Below the pieces are notes generated by a model, which ran no database searches, was not told the DNA's origin, and saw nothing but the letters and a program-made list of their open reading frames with translations. Both the position numbers and the translations under genes were made by a program. Positions 60,500 through 64,000 of a stretch of DNA of 64,000 nucleotides are shown here, one piece after another (the first letter of the stretch is position 1; the number at the start of each line of letters is the position of its first letter). The stretch is from Apostichopus japonicus (taxonomy: Eukaryota > Echinodermata > Holothuroidea > Aspidochirotida > Stichopodidae): contig NC_092576.1 in the NCBI RefSeq assembly GCF_037975245.1, forward strand, positions 44,261,111 to 44,325,110, in the 5' to 3' direction.

Positions 60500-63042
60500 G
60501 ATATACGGGGAATCTAAACGGGGCATCTATATATAGGGACAGCTATACGGGGGCAGCTAGGTATGGGGCAGCTATACGGGGTAGCTAAACGGGGGCAGCT
60601 TTAGCGGCGCAGTTATGCAGGGGTAGCTAGACGTTGCAGTTATACGGGGGCAGTTTACAAGGGAGGCAATACGGGGCAGCTATATAGGGGCAGTTATACA
60701 GGGGAAGATATACGAGGGACGATATACGAGGCAGCTAAACGGGGGCATTTATATAGGGGCAGCTTTACGGGACAGTTAAACGGGGCAGCTAGACGTGGTA
60801 GTTATACGGGGGCAAATATACAAAGGAGGCAATACGGGAGAGCTATATAGGGGCAGCAATACGGGGCAGCTAAACGGGGGCAGCTACACGGTCAGCTTTA
60901 CTGGGCAGTTATACGGGGGCAACACTATAGGGGTTGCTTTACGGGGTACAGCTAGACATAGTTGCCCCCGTATAACTGCTACGTGTAGCAACTATAAAGG
61001 GGCAACAGGGCAGCTTTACGGGGGCAGTAATACCGTGGCAGATGTACGACGAAAGATACACGGGGAAGCTATAAGAGGAGCTATGTAGGGCTAGCTTCAC
61101 GGTGCAGCTATATGGTTGAAGCCATACGGGTAAAGATACACGGTTGAGCTATAATGGGAGCTGAAAGGGGCAGCTTTACGGCGGCAGCTAGATGGGGCAG
61201 CTACACGGGGCAGCTTTACGGGGGCAACTATAAAGGGGCGGCAATACGGGGCAGCTATATCGGGAAGCTATACGGGAAGCAATATAAGGGCAGCTATACG
61301 GGCGCAGCTATTAGGTGGCAGCTATAGTGGCATATATACGGTGCAGTTATACGGGACACCTATACGGGGCAGCAATACATGGTCAGCAATACTGGGCAGC
61401 TACATCGGGAAGCTATACAAGGAAGCTATATAAGGGCAGCTATACGGAGGCATCTATAAGGCGGCAGCTATAAGGGCATCTATACGGGGCAGCTTTACGG
61501 GGCACTTATATAGCGGTAACTATACAGGGGAAGATATACAGGGAAGCTAGACGTAGCAGTTATTACCGGGAACATATACGGGGGAAGCTATATGGGGAAG
61601 CTATAAGGGGCACATTTGTAGGGACAGCTTTGAGGGGGAAACTACACGGGGCATCTTTATGGGGCAGTTATACGGGACAGCTAGACGTTGCAGCTATACA
61701 GCGGCAACAGTACAGGGTCAGCAATACGGGGTAGTTATATCGGGACATTTATAAGGGGGCAGGTATACCTGGAAGCTTTACCAGGAAGCTATATGAGGCA
61801 GCTATATAGGGCAGCTATAAAGCGGCAACTATATGGGCATCTATACGGGGCAGCTATACGGGAGCAGCAATATAGCGGTAACTATACGGAGGAAGATATA
61901 CAGCAAAGCTAGTCGTAGCAGTTATTACCGGGGAACCTTTACTGGGAAAGCTATACGGGGAAGCTATAAGGGGCACATATATAGGGACAGCTATACGGGG
62001 GAAGCGATTCGGGGGCATCTTCTTTGGGCAGTTATACGGGGGCAGCTAGACGTGGCAGCTATACGGGGGCAACGCTACGGGGGTGGCAATACGGGGCAGC
62101 TATATAGGGGCAGTAATTCCTGGGTAGATATACCGGGAAGCTTTTCGTGGAAGCTATATAAGTGCAGCTATACGTGGTAAGCTAGAAGGTGGCAGCTATA
62201 CGGGGCAACTTTACGGGGCAGCAATATAGGGGTATCTATACGGGGGGAAGATTAACAGGGACAGTTTGCGAGGCAGCTTTATACTGGCAGCTATACGGGG
62301 GCATAAATGTAGGGGTAGCTATACGGTGAAGCTATATACGGGGAAGATATACTGGGAAGCTATACTGGACAGCTAAATAGGGGCTGCTATACGGGGGCAA
62401 CAGTATAGGGGTTGCTTTACGGGGTAAGCTAAACGGGAGAAGATAAACGGGGAAGCTATAAGGGGCAGCTATATAGGGCTATTAAATTGTTAATGCTGAC
62501 AGCAATCAAGTATACATTTAAGCTACAAATGTTATCACAATATTGTTGTTTATAATTAATGTGAATGCAAAGACAGAGGGCGGATTTGTTTTATCAGCAA
62601 TGGCTGCCATAACGGGAAGCTATAGCGGGGCAGCAACATAGGGGTAGACATACGGGGGTAGCGCTGCAGGGGCAGTTATACGGAGCAGCTATACGGGGCA
62701 GCTATACTGGAGCAGCTATACGGGGGCAGCAATATAGGCGTAGCTAAACAGAGACAGCTATACGGTTAAAGATGTACGGGGAAGCTTTACAGGGCAGCTA
62801 TATAGGGGCAGCTAACCGCGAGCAGCACTATGGGGCAGCTAGCCGTGGCAGTTATACAGGAGCAGATATACAAGGACAGATATATAGGGGCAGCTATGTA
62901 GGAACAGCTCTACGGGGGCAGCCATACGGGCAGCTATACAGAGGCAGCTATACATTGACAACAATACAGGGCAGCCAGACAGAACAGTTAGACGGGGCAG
63001 ATATACGGGGGAAGCTACACAGGGCCAGCTATACCGGACAGC
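60500..63042. repeat. 2.5-kb G-rich minisatellite, unit ~15-16 bp
   Basis: About 150 degenerate copies of GGCAGCTATACGGGG (unit length 14-19 because G-runs vary). The array is interrupted by about 125 bases of unrelated sequence at about 62482-62608. A 15-bp unit keeps plus-strand frames open, giving GSYTG / QLYGG / AAIRG peptide repeats over 70-115 codons; indels break each one. G3-G6 runs every ~15 bases give G-quadruplex potential. No start, splice or conserved frame supports coding. Confidence 0.95.
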
Positions 63043-63789
<747 letters not shown>

Positions 63790-64000
63790 TAATTGCGGAA
63801 TAAGGAGAAATATTTGGCAAAAAAATGTACGGTAGGGAGAAAGTGCCGTTAAGGGGAAAAAAACGTTTCCCCCTAACGTTTTGAACGTCAGTTTTACCAA
63901 TATAACGTGATCCGACACTCAAAAAAAGTATCAGGTTGTGAAGAGGAGTCGATGTACTGCATATTCATGAAATTTGAAAGATTTTCAAAGTCCCTAACAG

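Overview
This window is eukaryotic nuclear DNA from an animal. It is AT-rich and gene-poor, with introns bounded by GT/AG, long TA microsatellites, minisatellites, a tRNA-derived SINE fragment and many old local duplications. The one securely recognised gene is a tissue inhibitor of metalloproteinases (TIMP). A TIMP in a repeat-rich, low-GC genome fits a marine invertebrate. Echinoderms, and sea cucumbers with their TIMP-related tensilins in particular, are a reasonable guess, but that is inference and the sequence does not prove it.

Layout. 0.3-2.3 kb (+): a clean first coding exon of a SAM-like protein, an intron with a ~261-271 bp tandem repeat, then a decayed last-exon-like segment with a frameshift and stop. 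4.6-5.2 kb: two unusual motif clusters (CAGTCT/AGACTG palindromes and AACGGTT repeats). 8.2-20.4 kb: no convincing genes; a family of ~450 bp degenerate repeats, a ~400 bp duplicated pair, a ~200-250 bp tandem family in which one copy has grown a TA microsatellite, and several microsatellites. 20-33 kb: low-complexity AT-rich DNA with a few weak exon candidates, mostly on the minus strand.

33.9-39.4 kb (minus): a complete six-exon TIMP gene. All six exons have splice signals and compatible phases. Cysteines sit at mature positions 1, 3 and 13, the N-domain is followed by a Cys-rich C-terminal domain, and the protein is about 261 or 278 residues depending on which of two in-phase donors ends exon 1. 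That choice places Cys1 directly after the signal peptide or behind a 17-residue insert. The gene carries a 39-bp hairpin minisatellite in intron 4 and a SINE fragment in intron 1. Its 3' end lies in a tandem duplication whose other copy lacks exon 6.

40-60 kb: sparse exon candidates (some with good splice sites but no recognisable product), an unusual concentration of perfect TGACGTCA sites including three at exact 20-bp spacing, and small duplications. 60.5-63.0 kb: a 2.5-kb G-rich minisatellite with unit GGCAGCTATACGGGG. The window ends in a TA microsatellite flanked by what looks like mobile-element-derived sequence.

No rRNA, CRISPR, prokaryotic operon or intact transposon coding sequence was seen. 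Splice models were read by eye and have no transcript support.
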